Assembly: GCA_000720995.1 (NCBI GenBank)
Contig: JOEL01000047.1
Coordinates: 1 to 50,561 of the forward strand
Direction of reading: 5' to 3'
Origin: Streptomyces celluloflavus
GTDB lineage: Bacteria > Actinomycetota > Actinomycetes > Streptomycetales > Streptomycetaceae
DNA: 50,561 nt
Under the pieces are notes generated by a model. It saw nothing but the letters and a program-made list of their open reading frames with translations. It did not search any database and was not told the DNA's origin. Below, piece by piece: positions 8,714-18,634 of the stretch. The translations under genes were made by a program, and so were the position numbers. Numbering within the stretch: the stretch's first letter is position 1; each line of letters begins with the position of its first letter.

Positions 8714-10000
8714 TCAGCGGGGGCTGACGGCGGGCTGGTGGACGCCCGGCCGGGTGTCGCCCGGTTCGTCGCCGCCCCAGGCCAGCCAGCCGCCGAGACC
8801 GGCCGCCACGACGACCGCGGCGGCGGCCGCGCCGAGCTTGATCCGGCGCCGTCGTACCGCCTCCGGTGACGAACGGTGCCGGGCCGAGCCCGCCCGGCGC
8901 TCACCGGCCGCCCGGGGGGCCCGCGCGGTGCCGTGCGCGCCGCCCGCGAGCTCCTCCGGGCCGGGCACCCGCATGCTCGTATGCGTCTCGCGGTTGGAGT
9001 CGGGCACCGCGCCCTGGACGAGCGGGACCGCGCCGCGCGGCGGGGTCTCCCCGGCCGGCGCGACCGGCGGGTAGAGCGCTTCGTCGCGCGCCCCCGGGGA
9101 TGCCGCGCCCGTGCGGTTCTCGCGCTCCGCCTCCTGCTCGGCGCCGTCCGGCTCGTCGATGTCCAGCGGCGGGAGACCGGCCAGCCCGGGGAGCAGCTCG
9201 CGCAGCCGGGCCGCCAGTTCGGGGGCGCGCAGCCGGGAGGCGGGGGCCTTGGCCAGGCACTGGAGCAGCAGTTGCCACAGCTCGTCGGGGATGCCCGGCA
9301 GCGGGGCGACGCTCTCGGTGACATGGCGGCGCAGGACGGCACCGGGGTGCCCGCCGCCGAACGGCGTGAAGCCCGCGAGGAGCTCGTACAGGACGGTCGC
9401 CAGCGCGTAGACGTCGACGGACGCGCGCGGCGGCAGGCCCTCGATGATCTCGGGCGCCAGATAGTCGGGGGTGCCGATGACCTTGGTGGCGCGGGTCCGG
9501 CGCGGCGAGTCGACCAGCCGGGCGATGCCGAAGTCGGTGAGCAGCGCGGGGTGCGCGCCACCGGGGCCGAGTGCGCCCTGCATGTCCAGCAGGACGTTCT
9601 CGGGCTTGACGTCGCGGTGCACGATGCGGGCGGCGTGCGCGGCGGCGAGGCCGTCCGCGACATCGGCGGCGATGGCGACGGCGGCCTCCGGGGCCAGCCG
9701 GCGCTCGCGCTCCAGCCGGGTGCGCAGGTCCGTCCCCCGGACGAGGTCCATGACCAGCGCCAGGTCGTTGCCGTCGACCACCAGGTCGCGGACGCCGACG
9801 ACATGCGCGTGATCCAGGCTCAGCAGCGCCGTCCGCTCCTGTACGAAGCGGCCGACGAGCTCCTGGTCGGAGGCGAGATCCTCCCGCAGCAGCTTGATGG
9901 CCACGGCCCCCTCGGGGCCCTCGCCCAGCCATACCGTGCCCGCACTGCCGCGCCCCAGGATCTGGTGGGCGGTGTACCGGCTGCCGATCTTCCGTGCCAA
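8714..10000 (-). CDS. pkaB: Membrane Ser/Thr protein kinase, PkaB-like
   Basis: The 428-aa product is a Hanks-type kinase. The start is placed at TTG (LARKIGSRYTAHQIL), because GGAG lies five bases upstream; an ATG at 10108 would add 36 unconserved residues. Visible kinase motifs are the Gly-rich loop GRGSAGTV, the ATP-binding Lys in VAIKLL, catalytic HRDVKPEN, DFG and GTPDYLAPE. A charged, Pro-rich linker follows at about 290-385. One membrane helix (LGAAAAAVVVAAGLGGWLAW) lies near the C terminus with a short outer tail and no PASTA repeats. It lies 174 bases downstream of the second kinase on the same strand. The symbol follows S. coelicolor PkaB from memory of length and neighbourhood. Confidence 0.9.
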   Translation of the reverse strand: MARKIGSRYTAHQILGRGSAGTVWLGEGPEGAVAIKLLREDLASDQELVGRFVQERTALLSLDHAHVVGVRDLVVDGNDLALVMDLVRGTDLRTRLERERRLAPEAAVAIAADVADGLAAAHAARIVHRDVKPENVLLDMQGALGPGGAHPALLTDFGIARLVDSPRRTRATKVIGTPDYLAPEIIEGLPPRASVDVYALATVLYELLAGFTPFGGGHPGAVLRRHVTESVAPLPGIPDELWQLLLQCLAKAPASRLRAPELAARLRELLPGLAGLPPLDIDEPDGAEQEAERENRTGAASPGARDEALYPPVAPAGETPPRGAVPLVQGAVPDSNRETHTSMRVPGPEELAGGAHGTARAPRAAGERRAGSARHRSSPEAVRRRRIKLGAAAAAVVVAAGLGGWLAWGGDEPGDTRPGVHQPAVSPR

Positions 10001-10174
10001 GTCTGCTCCGACGTGTCGGGCCCCCGGGCGTCCCGCGGGGGCTGAGGTTGGCGTCAAAGCTACGCGGGTACCAGGCGGTTCCGTGCCCCGGACGGCGCCG
10101 ACCCGCACTTCCGCGGGAGAAATCCCCGCCAGAAGTCGACAAATCCACGAAGCCGCGTACGCGGCGCCCCGCCG

Positions 10175-11944
10175 CTACCCCGTGAACCGGGTGACGAAGT
10201 CCCGCACGCTGTTGAAGACCTCTCCGACCTGCGCGAAGAAGCCCTTGGTCGTGCCGATCCACTCCTGGAGCGGGGTCAGCTCCCAGATCAGCCAGCTCGC
10301 CACGAACAGGATGATCAGGGTGAACAGGCAGCCCTTGAGGCAGCCCAGGCCCGGGATCCGCATCGGGTTGGCGCTGCGCTGACGGGGCTCGCGGCGGGGC
10401 CGGGGCTCCTCGGCGGGCGGGCGCTGCGGTTCGTACCGCTGCGGCGGCGGCTCCTGACGGCGCTGCGGTGCCTGCGGCTGCTGCTGGGGGTACGGCTGCT
10501 GCTGTTGGGCGTAGGGCACCGGGGCCTGCTGGCGGTACTGCGGCTGCTGGTACTGCTGCGGCTGAGGAGGCTGCTGGTACTGCTGCTGGGGTTGCTGGTA
10601 CTGCGGGGGCGGCGGGGCGGGCGCCCGGCGCTGGGGGCGGCGGCGCAGCGGGTCGTCGTTCGGGTCGAGGTACTGCATCTGGGTCTGGTCGTTGCGGTCG
10701 CGGGCGGCCCGCAGCTGGGACTCCCAGGGGTGCGGCCCCTCGGGCGCCTGCGGTCCGCCGCCGGGCGCGCCCATGGGCATCGGCGGCATGGCCCGGGTCG
10801 GGTCGGCGCCGCCCTGGCCGGGGCCCTGGGCGCCGTTCCCCGCGGGCAGGACCTGGGTTCGGCCGGCGTCCGGTCCGCCGGGGGCGCCCGGCGCTCCGGT
10901 GGACGGCAGCACGCTGGTCGCCGCGGCCGGGTCGTAGGAGCCGGCGCCGGAGGGGAGGACCTGGGTGGGGTCGGCCTCGCCGGTGCCCTGGCCCGCTTCG
11001 AGGCCCGTCCCGGGGACGGTGGCGGGCGCCGGGTCGGGGGCGAGCAGTGCGGCCACCCCGAGCGCGGCCTCGGCCTGGGCCGGGGAGGCGTGCACCCCCA
11101 CACCGGCCGCGACGGTGCGCAGCGCGCGGGCGAGGTTCTCCGCGCTGGGGCGCTCCTCCGGCTGCTTGCGCAGGCAGCGCTCGATGACCGTCCACAGCGG
11201 CTCGGGCACCGTACTGGGGCGGCGCGGCTCCTCGCTGAGGTGGCGGTGCAGCACCTCCAGGGCGGTCGCGCCGGCGAACGGGGGCCGGCCGGTGACGAGC
11301 TCGTAGAGCAGGATGCCGGCGCCGTAGATGTCCACCGCGGAGGTCTGCGGGCGGCCCTCGGCGGACTCCGGCGCGACGTAGGCGGGGGTGCCGACGAATT
11401 CGTGGGTGCGGGTCAGGCCCGGGGAGTCGGCAAGCCGCGCGATGCCGAAGTCGGTCAGCATCGGGTGCATCTCGCCGTCGCCGTCCGACCCGGCGAGCAG
11501 GACGTTGGCGGGTTTGAGGTCGCGGTGCACGACGCCGTCGGCGTGGCTGGCCGCCAGCGCGTCGGCGATCTGCGCGGTGAGCAGGGAGGCGGCCACCGGG
11601 CTGAAGGGGCCGTTGTCGCGAAGGTAGCGGTGCAGGTCGGGACCGTCGATCAGGTCCATGACGAGGGCGAGCAGATCGCCCTCGACGACGAGGTCGCGGG
11701 TCCGCACGATGTTGGGGTGGGTGAGCCGCAGCAGGACGGAGCGCTCGCGCAGGAAGCGCATCACCACGTCCGCGTCGTGCGCCAGCTCCTCCTTGAGGAC
11801 CTTGATCGCGACCGTCTCACCGGGCTCTCCCGCCACGGCGGCCTCGGCACCGGCCGCCTCCCGCTGGCGGGCGCGCCAGACGGTGCCCGTGGCGCCGCGT
11901 CCCAGCGGCTCCTCGAGCAGGTACTTGCTGCCTACCGGCCGCAC
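10175..11944 (-). CDS. pkaA: Membrane Ser/Thr protein kinase, PkaA-like
   Basis: The 589-aa product is a second Hanks-type kinase. The start is the GTG of VRPVGSKYLLEEPLG, with GGGAG about eight bases upstream. Motifs are GRGATGTVW, VAIKVLKEEL, HRDLKPAN, DFG and GTPAYVAPE. After the kinase domain (about 1-275) comes a long low-complexity region with DPTQVLPSG/RTQVLPAG-type repeats, possible phospho-Thr sites. A Gln/Pro/Tyr-rich tract (about 440-520) follows, then a single membrane helix (LKGCLFTLIILFVASWLIW) and a short C-terminal tail. There are no PASTA sensors. It is divergent from the FHA-domain ATPase gene, so kinase and phospho-reader are neighbours. The symbol is by memory of S. coelicolor PkaA. 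Confidence 0.9.
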   Translation of the reverse strand: MRPVGSKYLLEEPLGRGATGTVWRARQREAAGAEAAVAGEPGETVAIKVLKEELAHDADVVMRFLRERSVLLRLTHPNIVRTRDLVVEGDLLALVMDLIDGPDLHRYLRDNGPFSPVAASLLTAQIADALAASHADGVVHRDLKPANVLLAGSDGDGEMHPMLTDFGIARLADSPGLTRTHEFVGTPAYVAPESAEGRPQTSAVDIYGAGILLYELVTGRPPFAGATALEVLHRHLSEEPRRPSTVPEPLWTVIERCLRKQPEERPSAENLARALRTVAAGVGVHASPAQAEAALGVAALLAPDPAPATVPGTGLEAGQGTGEADPTQVLPSGAGSYDPAAATSVLPSTGAPGAPGGPDAGRTQVLPAGNGAQGPGQGGADPTRAMPPMPMGAPGGGPQAPEGPHPWESQLRAARDRNDQTQMQYLDPNDDPLRRRPQRRAPAPPPPQYQQPQQQYQQPPQPQQYQQPQYRQQAPVPYAQQQQPYPQQQPQAPQRRQEPPPQRYEPQRPPAEEPRPRREPRQRSANPMRIPGLGCLKGCLFTLIILFVASWLIWELTPLQEWIGTTKGFFAQVGEVFNSVRDFVTRFTG

Positions 11945-12429
11945 GTCATGCGCTCCCTGGTCGTGATGGTTCTCTTCCCTGGCCCGCTGGGTCAGCCGGC
12001 GGCCCGTCCGCCCCACTGTAGGGCGTCGCGCGGGCCCTGTGCCGCGCTCGGCCGGGCGGGCTTCGGAGGAAAGACGCACGTTCCGGACAGATGGTTGCCA
12101 AGGGGCGGCGGACGGGGTGCGCGTCGGCCCGCCCACCCGGCCGGGACCGCCCGCCTATCCGGTCACGGTGATCGAAATCCGGCCTTTCGTCGCCCGCAAG
12201 CAGGCACTTTTCCGCCCCCGGAGGACCAATCAAGATCATTGAGCGACGGCCGACGGGCGTGTTGTCGGTGTCAGGTGCGAGGATGCACCCACGCACGCGT
12301 GCAGTGGGGGCCCGCGGTCTTTGGCGCGACGTGCACTTGGGACTTGTACGTGCCGACGCGCTCGGATGCGGTGGGGGAGACAGCGGAGCCCCTGCCGAAT
12401 TCCCCGGGCAGAAGGGACCGTTGACGGCG
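11945..12429. other. Divergent promoter region between pkaA-like and FHA-ATPase genes
   Basis: This 485-base interval has no credible gene. It must carry the promoters for the minus-strand kinase and the plus-strand FHA gene. I see no confident -10/-35 pair. A less GC-rich pocket at about 12165-12245 is the best place to look. Confidence 0.4.
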
Positions 12430-15400
12430 ATGCAGATCCGGCTGACCGTCCTCGGGCCGCGCAGCGGCCACACCACACGAGCCTGCGACGTGCTCGTGAC
12501 GGCCCCGGCCGGGACCGCGCTGGCGTCGGTGGCTGGCTCGCTCGCCGCGGCGGTGGCCGGCTCCGGTGCGGATGTCGGCGGCTCCGGCGGCGGCCCCGTC
12601 GTGCTGTACGCGGGCACCGAGCGGCTCGATCCGCAGCGCGCGGCGCTCGGCGAACCGCCGCTGATCGACGGCGCGGTGCTCTCCCTCCAGGGCCCCGGCC
12701 CCGCCCCGGCGCACGGTCTGCCGCACGGCCCGGCGCGGCTGCGCGTCGTCTCGGGCCCGGATGCCGGCGGGGTGCATCTGCTGCACGGCGGCCGGATCCG
12801 CATCGGCCGCTCCGCCGACGCGGACGTCCCCCTCGACGATCCGGACGTCTCCCGGCTGCACTGCGCGGTGACGGTCGAGCCGGACGGTTCGGTCCTCGTC
12901 GCCGACCTGCGCTCCACGAACGGCACCGTGGTCGACGGCACCGAGCTCGGCGAGGAGCCCGCGCCGCTCCGGCCGGGCGCCCTGCTGCGCATCGGCGAAT
13001 CCACGCTCCGCCTCCAGTCCTCGCCCGGCACCCCCGCCGCCCTCGCCACCCCGGAGGCGGTGCTGCCGGCCGCCCCCGACGGCGAGGGGCAGCTGCGGGT
13101 CGGCCGGGGCGCGGGCACCGGTGCGGCGCGCGGCCCGCAGGGCACGTACCCCCCAGACGGCGCAGTCGGCGCAGCCGGCGCAGCGGACGCGGACGGCGCG
13201 CGGTACTCCGGGGGCACCGCCTCCGGTTCCCACGCGCCGTACGACTCGGGCCACCCGGCCGGTTCGGGCCCGCTGGACGGCCGGTACGACGCGTACGGCC
13301 TGGAGCTGACGGAGAGCGACGCCGAACGGGCCGCCGGGGACACCGCCCGGACGGTCCGCGCGCCGCGGCCCGGCACTCGGCAGGACACCCCGCTGCGCGG
13401 CACCACGGCGCCCGGTGCCGGCCCCTGGCAGGTGCAGGCACCCGCCGACCGCCCCGGGTCCGGCAGCGCGTACGACGCCCCCGCCCACGGCACCGACGAA
13501 AGACCCGGCAGCGGCGGCAGCGGCAGCCATGACGCCGGGCCCCACGACGACAGCGCCCGCCGCGCCACCCCCCTGCGCGGTACGGCTGCGGACGGGCTCG
13601 CGGGTGCGCAGGAGCCGACGCACGGCGGGCAGCAGCGGCTGGCGCCGGCCGACGGGGCGGCCCGTAAGGCCGGGCGGCGCGGCGGGATCGGCGCGTGGGC
13701 GCGGCGGCTGGCCGGCGGGCGGCCCGCCGTGGCGGAGCAGGACCATGCCCCGGTGGCGGAGCCGGGCGGCGACCCGGCCTCCGGGCCGGGCGGGACGGCC
13801 GGTACCGCTGGGACGGCCGCCCCCGAGGACGTGGAGCCGGCCGCCGAGGCGCTGTCCGGGCCCGTGGCGGACGACCGGTGGCCGGATGCCGCCGCCGTCC
13901 TGTTGACGGCGCTCGGCCCGGGGACCCGGCTCTGGGAGCGCGGTCCGGGCCATCCGGACGCGCTGACCGTCCGGCTCGGCACGGCCTCCCGGGACGGCGG
14001 GCGCGCCACCGCGCCGGTCACCGTCGAGCTGCGCCGGGCGGGCGCCCTCGGCCTCGCCGGACCGCGGGCACGGCTCGCCGGGCTGGCCCGGTCCGCCGTC
14101 GCCCAGCTCGCCGCCCTGCACTCCCCCGGCACCCTCGAAATCGTGCTGCTCAGCGCGGACCGGGGGCACAGCACCGAGGAGCGGCTGGCGGACTGGGCGT
14201 GGTTGGGCTGGCTGCCGCAGGTCCGGCCGGCCCATGGCCAGGACTGCCGGCTGCTGCTCGCCTACGACCGGGAGCAGGTGGCGGCCCGTACGGCCGAACT
14301 GGTGCGCCGACTGGACGACGGTCCGCTGGGCCCCGGCTGGGCCAGTGCCGACCGCGCCGAGGTCGCCGCCGCGGCGGCCCGCCACCACGGGCCGTACACC
14401 GTCGTGATCGTGGACGGCGATCCCGGTACGTCGGCGCTGCGCGAGAGCGCGGCCCGGCTCGCCGCGGGCGGCCCGGCGGCCGGTATCCACCTGATCTGCC
14501 TGGCGGAGACCCCCGCCGCCTCCCCCGCCTTCCCGCTGGCCGCGACGTACGAGGCGGCCCGGCAGGCGTCGCCCGCCTTCGGCGAGTGCGGGGCGGTGGC
14601 GGTGCTCAGCGGCGATGTCGCCACGGCGCTGCGCGTCGTCCAGCCGGGCTCCGGGCCGAACGGCGCGGTCGCGGCGGTGGACGCGGTCTCCGTCGCCTGG
14701 GCCGAGCGCCTGGCGCGGGCGCTGGCGCCGCTGCGCGAGGCCGATCCGACGTCCGCGGCCGGTGCGTCCGACGGCCGTCCGGTGCACCGTGCGGCCGTTC
14801 CGCTGCCCGAATCCGCCCGGCTGCTGGACGAGCTGGGGCTGGCCCGCGCCACCCCGGCGTCCCTGATGGCCCGTTGGGCCGCCGCCCTGGACTCCGACCG
14901 GCCCGGTGCCGCCGCGGTGCTGGGCGCCGGTCCGCACGGCCCGCTCTGCGCCGACCTCGCCCAGGACGGTTCGCATCTCCTCCTGGAGGGCGGGCCGGGC
15001 ACCGGCAAGACGGAGCTGCTGCGCTCGCTGGCCGCCTCGCTCGCCGCCGCGGACCGCCCCGATCTGCTGTCGCTGGTCCTGGTGGACGGCGGCGGCAGCG
15101 AGCGCGGCGAGGGCCTGCGGGTCTGTACGGACCTGCCGCATGTCACGACGTATCTCGCCGCCTCGGATCCGGTCCGGATGCGGGAGTTCGCGCAGGCGCT
15201 CTCCTCCGAGCTGAAGCGGCGCGCGGAGATACTGGCCGGGACGGCGTTCGCCGAATGGCGCGCCAGACATCTGCCGGCGCCGCGGATCATCGGGCCCCGC
15301 CGGACGACCGAGGGCACCAGCGGTACCGCGGCCGCCGACACCGATCCGTCGACGACGGGCACGCTGCGGCTGCGGGCGCGCAGCGGTGCGCAGTCCGCGG

Positions 15401-15933
15401 ACGCCGGGCCGGCGGCGGCGCCGATGCCCCGGCTGTTCGTGCTCGTCGACGACTTCGACGCCCTGGTCTCCCCCGCCCTGGGCAGCACGGGCCGGCCGGC
15501 CGCAGGTTCGGTGGTGCGCGCCCTGGAGGCGGTCGCCCGGGACGGTGCGCCGCTCGGCGTGCATCTGATAGCCGCGACCGGCCATCCGGACCGTACGGCC
15601 GACACCGCGACCAGTGAACAGGCCGGTCTGCGCGTCCGGTTGGGCGCGGCGGACCCGTCGGAACCGGTGCCGCCGGGCCGCGGGCGGCTGCACCGCGCGG
15701 AGGACGGCTCCTCGACCCCGTTCCAGGCCGGCCGGGTGACCGGGCGGATACCCAGGACGTCGACGCAGCGGCCGACGGTGGTGCCGCTGGAGTGGCAGCG
15801 GATGGGCGACCCGCCGGCCCGGCGTCCGCTGCGCGAACTGGGCAACGGCCCGACGGATCTGGCGCTGCTGGCGAGCGCGTTGCAGCGGGCCGCGCAGTCC
15901 GCGGGCGCGCCGTCCGCGCCACCGCTGCTATGA
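12430..15933 (+). CDS. FHA-domain protein with FtsK/EccC-like ATPase domain
   Basis: The 1167-aa product starts at MQIRLTVLGPRSGH; the longer frame from 12259 has no conserved leader. The first ~95 residues may be a ubiquitin-like (YukD-type) fold. An FHA domain follows (about 103-197) with GRS at 126-128, SRLH at 141-144 and STNGT at 162-166, the residues that bind phospho-threonine. A long disordered Ala/Gly/Pro-rich linker runs to about 480. The C-terminal half is an FtsK/SpoIIIE/EccC-type P-loop ATPase, with Walker A GGPGTGKTE near 855 and Walker B LFVLVDDFD near 1000. It resembles a single EccC module rather than a DNA translocase, because membrane helices and a gamma domain are lacking. 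It is divergent from two Ser/Thr kinases, so regulation by phosphorylation is likely but inferred. Confidence 0.88.
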   Translation: MQIRLTVLGPRSGHTTRACDVLVTAPAGTALASVAGSLAAAVAGSGADVGGSGGGPVVLYAGTERLDPQRAALGEPPLIDGAVLSLQGPGPAPAHGLPHGPARLRVVSGPDAGGVHLLHGGRIRIGRSADADVPLDDPDVSRLHCAVTVEPDGSVLVADLRSTNGTVVDGTELGEEPAPLRPGALLRIGESTLRLQSSPGTPAALATPEAVLPAAPDGEGQLRVGRGAGTGAARGPQGTYPPDGAVGAAGAADADGARYSGGTASGSHAPYDSGHPAGSGPLDGRYDAYGLELTESDAERAAGDTARTVRAPRPGTRQDTPLRGTTAPGAGPWQVQAPADRPGSGSAYDAPAHGTDERPGSGGSGSHDAGPHDDSARRATPLRGTAADGLAGAQEPTHGGQQRLAPADGAARKAGRRGGIGAWARRLAGGRPAVAEQDHAPVAEPGGDPASGPGGTAGTAGTAAPEDVEPAAEALSGPVADDRWPDAAAVLLTALGPGTRLWERGPGHPDALTVRLGTASRDGGRATAPVTVELRRAGALGLAGPRARLAGLARSAVAQLAALHSPGTLEIVLLSADRGHSTEERLADWAWLGWLPQVRPAHGQDCRLLLAYDREQVAARTAELVRRLDDGPLGPGWASADRAEVAAAAARHHGPYTVVIVDGDPGTSALRESAARLAAGGPAAGIHLICLAETPAASPAFPLAATYEAARQASPAFGECGAVAVLSGDVATALRVVQPGSGPNGAVAAVDAVSVAWAERLARALAPLREADPTSAAGASDGRPVHRAAVPLPESARLLDELGLARATPASLMARWAAALDSDRPGAAAVLGAGPHGPLCADLAQDGSHLLLEGGPGTGKTELLRSLAASLAAADRPDLLSLVLVDGGGSERGEGLRVCTDLPHVTTYLAASDPVRMREFAQALSSELKRRAEILAGTAFAEWRARHLPAPRIIGPRRTTEGTSGTAAADTDPSTTGTLRLRARSGAQSADAGPAAAPMPRLFVLVDDFDALVSPALGSTGRPAAGSVVRALEAVARDGAPLGVHLIAATGHPDRTADTATSEQAGLRVRLGAADPSEPVPPGRGRLHRAEDGSSTPFQAGRVTGRIPRTSTQRPTVVPLEWQRMGDPPARRPLRELGNGPTDLALLASALQRAAQSAGAPSAPPLL

Positions 15934-17178
15934 ACCGGAGGAGGCACCGGACCCCCAACGCCTCGGGCGCCCCGGATCTCCCCGGCGCCCCGGACATCCC
16001 GAATATCCAGGACACCCCGCGGGCACCGTAGCCCCGGTCCGTCCCGCGTGCACCGGATCCCCGGTCCATCCCCCGTACACCGGATCCCCGATGCGTCCCG
16101 TGTGCACCACAGCCCCGGTGCGTCCCGTGCGGCCTGTACGTGCCACGCGAGCGGCCCGCCCCGTGCACCTCACACACCTGGCCCGCCCCATAGAGCCCGC
16201 GCGCCCGGCCCGCCTCTCACACCCGGCCCACCCCGCGCACCGGGCTGGCACTTACAGCCCACACGTTCGGCCCGCCCCGAGCACCTCGCACACCGGGGCC
16301 GCCCCGTGCACCTCGTACACCCGGGCCCTCCCACACAGCCTGTGCGCCCGGCCCGTCCCCTGCGCCCGGCCTGTCCCGCGCACCTCATGCGCTCGGCCCC
16401 GCCCCACGCACCCAGGCCGTCCTATACATCCCGTGCGCCTCACGCGTCCGACGCACCCTGTGCACCTCACGTGCCCTCCCCTTCCCGCGCGCCTCGCACG
16501 CTCGGCCCACCTCACGCACCCGACCCGCCACCCGGACCGCCCCATACAGCCCGTGTGCCTGCCCCGCCCCGCGCACCTCACGCGGCCGACCCATCCCACG
16601 TACGTCGCGCGCCCGCCCCGCACACCCAGGCCCTCCCATACAGCCCGCGCCCCACCCTGTCCCTTGCGCCCAGCCGATCCCGCGCACCTCACGCGCCCGC
16701 CCCATCCCACGTACCTCTCACGCCCGCCCCGCACACCCGGGCCCTCCCCCACAGCCCGCGCCCCGCCCTGCCCCTTGCGCCCAGCCGGTCCCGTGCACCT
16801 CACGTCCCCGCCTCTTCCCTCGCGCCGCGCACACCCGCCCCACCTCACACGAGCCACCGCGTCCACCGCGTCGTATGCCGCATCTCCTGACCACCGCACC
16901 CGCCGCGTCGTACGTCGTCCCTCCCGGCGCGGTGCGCTCGTCGCCCGCCCCGGTCTCCCGTAACAGCACGATCACGAAAGGCCAGTTGACGTGCATCGCG
17001 GTATTGCGGCCCCGGTGATCAGGGCGTAGGACTGTCCACCACCGAACGGAGCGCCGGGCAGCGGCGCGGTGCGGACGGTGGGACGCGTACGGCACGGCAG
17101 ACACGCCGCGGCGCGGTACGGCCGGGCACGGCGCCTGCCGGACCGGCGCGGCAGGCGCAGCGATAAGGGGCTACGGGG
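15934..17178. other. 1.2-kb gene-free interval with a C-rich repeat tract
   Basis: No frame here has normal Streptomyces codon bias with a sensible start, and several frames are open on both strands only because stop codons are rare. About 16030-16900 is occupied by degenerate repeats (separate entry). The last ~250 bases (16930-17178) look like ordinary upstream sequence of the sugar ABC operon; TTGCGG at 17004 and TAGGAC at 17027 form a weak candidate promoter. I see no terminator directly after 15933. Confidence 0.6.
16030..16900. repeat. Pyrimidine-rich degenerate tandem repeat tract
   Basis: The plus strand is strongly C-rich, built from words such as GCGCACCTCACGC, CCCGCCCC and CACACCC. 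Two scales are visible. Near 16045-16130 an approximately 30-base unit repeats (CACCGGATCCCCG and relatives). Near 16571-16800 a 111-base unit repeats, with GCGCACCTCACGCG starting at 16571 and again at 16682 and extended similarity after each. Both periods are multiples of three, so three long frames stay open, but amino-acid content is mere His/Pro/Ala/Arg low complexity. Confidence 0.7.
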
Positions 17179-18597
17179 ATGCGCACAGGACTCGACCGCA
17201 CGACCGCACGCGCCGCGGAGGGAACGGCCGCACGCAGCAGGCCCGGTGCGAAGGCGCGCGCCACCACCGTTCTCGCGGCGACCGCCGCCCTCGCGCTCGC
17301 GCTGGCCGGCTGCGGCAGCGGCGGCGGCAGCGGCGCCAAGAAGGACGAGGGCAGCGGCAGCGGCGCCGCCCCCACCGTCCAACTCCCCTCCCTCAAGGGC
17401 GAGAAGCTCCAGGTCACCGCGGTCTGGACGGGCGCCGAGCGGGAGAACTTCGGCAAGGTGCTGGCCGAGTTCGAGAAGCGCACCGGCGCGAAGGTGGACT
17501 TCGTACCGAGCGGCGACGACATGGCCGGTTTCATCGGCTCCAAGATCGCCGGTGGCGGGCCGCCGGACATCGCGATGCTCCAACAGGTCGGTGTGCTCAA
17601 CGAGTTCGCGCAGAAGGGCTGGCTCAAACCGCTCGGCGCGACGGCCAAGGCGCAGCTCGCCAAGAACTTCGCCAAGGGCTGGCAGGACCTCGGCGCCCAC
17701 CGGGGCACGCAGTACGGCGTCTACTTCAAGGCCAGCAACAAATCGCTGGTCTGGTACAACACCAAGGCGTTCGAGAACGCGGGCGTGCAGGAGCCGAAGA
17801 CCTGGCCGGACTTCCTCAAGGCCGCGCGGACGATCTCCGATTCGGGCGTCGAACCGGTCTCCATCGGCGGTTCGGACGGCTGGACGCTGACCGACTGGTT
17901 CGAGAACGTCTACCTCTCCCAGGCGGGCCCGGAGAAGTACGACCTGCTGGCGAAGCACGACCTCAAGTGGACCGACCCGTCCGTCAAGGCGGCGCTGACC
18001 ACCCTGGGCCAGCTCTTCGGGCACAAGGAGCTGCTCGCGGGCGGCAACTCCGGCGCCCTCCAGACGGATTTCCCGACGTCGGTGACCCAGACGTTCACCG
18101 GCGGTGACACCCCGAAGGCCGCGATGGTCTCCTCGGCCGATTTCGCCGCCGCCAGCATCGCGCAGACCAAGGCGAAGGTCGGCGCCGACGCGAAGGTCTT
18201 CGCGTTCCCCGCGGTGGGCGCCAAGTCCCCCGTGGTGACCGGCGGCGATGCGGCCGTGGCGCTCAAGGACGGCAAGGCGGCGCAGGCGCTGCTGACGTTC
18301 CTGGCCTCGACGGACGCCGCCCGGATCTGGGCGCAGGCCGGCGGGTTCATCTCGCCGAACAAGGAGCTGGACCGGGCGGTGTACCCCAGTGACGTGATGC
18401 GCAAGATCGCCGACGCGCTGATCGCGGCGGGTGACGGCTTCCGCTTCGACATGTCCGACCAGGCGCCGGCGAGCTTCGGCGCCAAGCCGGGCCAGGGCGA
18501 GTGGAAGGACCTCCAGGACTTCCTCAAGAACCCGGGGGATGTCGCGGGCACCCAGGCCCAGTTGGAGAAGGACGCCGCCAAGTCGTTCGGGCACTGA
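17179..18597 (+). CDS. Carbohydrate ABC transporter substrate-binding lipoprotein
   Basis: The 472-aa product is a CUT1-family extracellular solute-binding protein. It begins MRTGLDRTTARAAEG and has a lipobox LAGC near residue 50, followed by a Gly/Ser-rich linker; the Cys would be lipidated and tether the protein to the outer face of the membrane. The mature part has the family pattern, including VTAVWTGAERENFGKVLAEFEKRTG, GGGPPDIAML and the KSLVWYNTKAFENAG segment. It is the first gene of a three-gene operon with two permeases. The sugar bound cannot be read from sequence. A purine-rich AAGGGG/GGGG region just upstream of the ATG could serve as ribosome binding site. Confidence 0.93.
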   Translation: MRTGLDRTTARAAEGTAARSRPGAKARATTVLAATAALALALAGCGSGGGSGAKKDEGSGSGAAPTVQLPSLKGEKLQVTAVWTGAERENFGKVLAEFEKRTGAKVDFVPSGDDMAGFIGSKIAGGGPPDIAMLQQVGVLNEFAQKGWLKPLGATAKAQLAKNFAKGWQDLGAHRGTQYGVYFKASNKSLVWYNTKAFENAGVQEPKTWPDFLKAARTISDSGVEPVSIGGSDGWTLTDWFENVYLSQAGPEKYDLLAKHDLKWTDPSVKAALTTLGQLFGHKELLAGGNSGALQTDFPTSVTQTFTGGDTPKAAMVSSADFAAASIAQTKAKVGADAKVFAFPAVGAKSPVVTGGDAAVALKDGKAAQALLTFLASTDAARIWAQAGGFISPNKELDRAVYPSDVMRKIADALIAAGDGFRFDMSDQAPASFGAKPGQGEWKDLQDFLKNPGDVAGTQAQLEKDAAKSFGH

Positions 18598-18634
18598 CCC
18601 CGACCATTCCGACCGGGACCGGGGGACCGTCACG

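Noticed and set aside
16048-16963. Long ORFs on both strands in the C-rich repeat tract
   Set aside because: Composition is His/Pro/Arg/Ala low complexity in every frame, no ribosome binding site is seen, and codon bias is not that of neighbouring genes.
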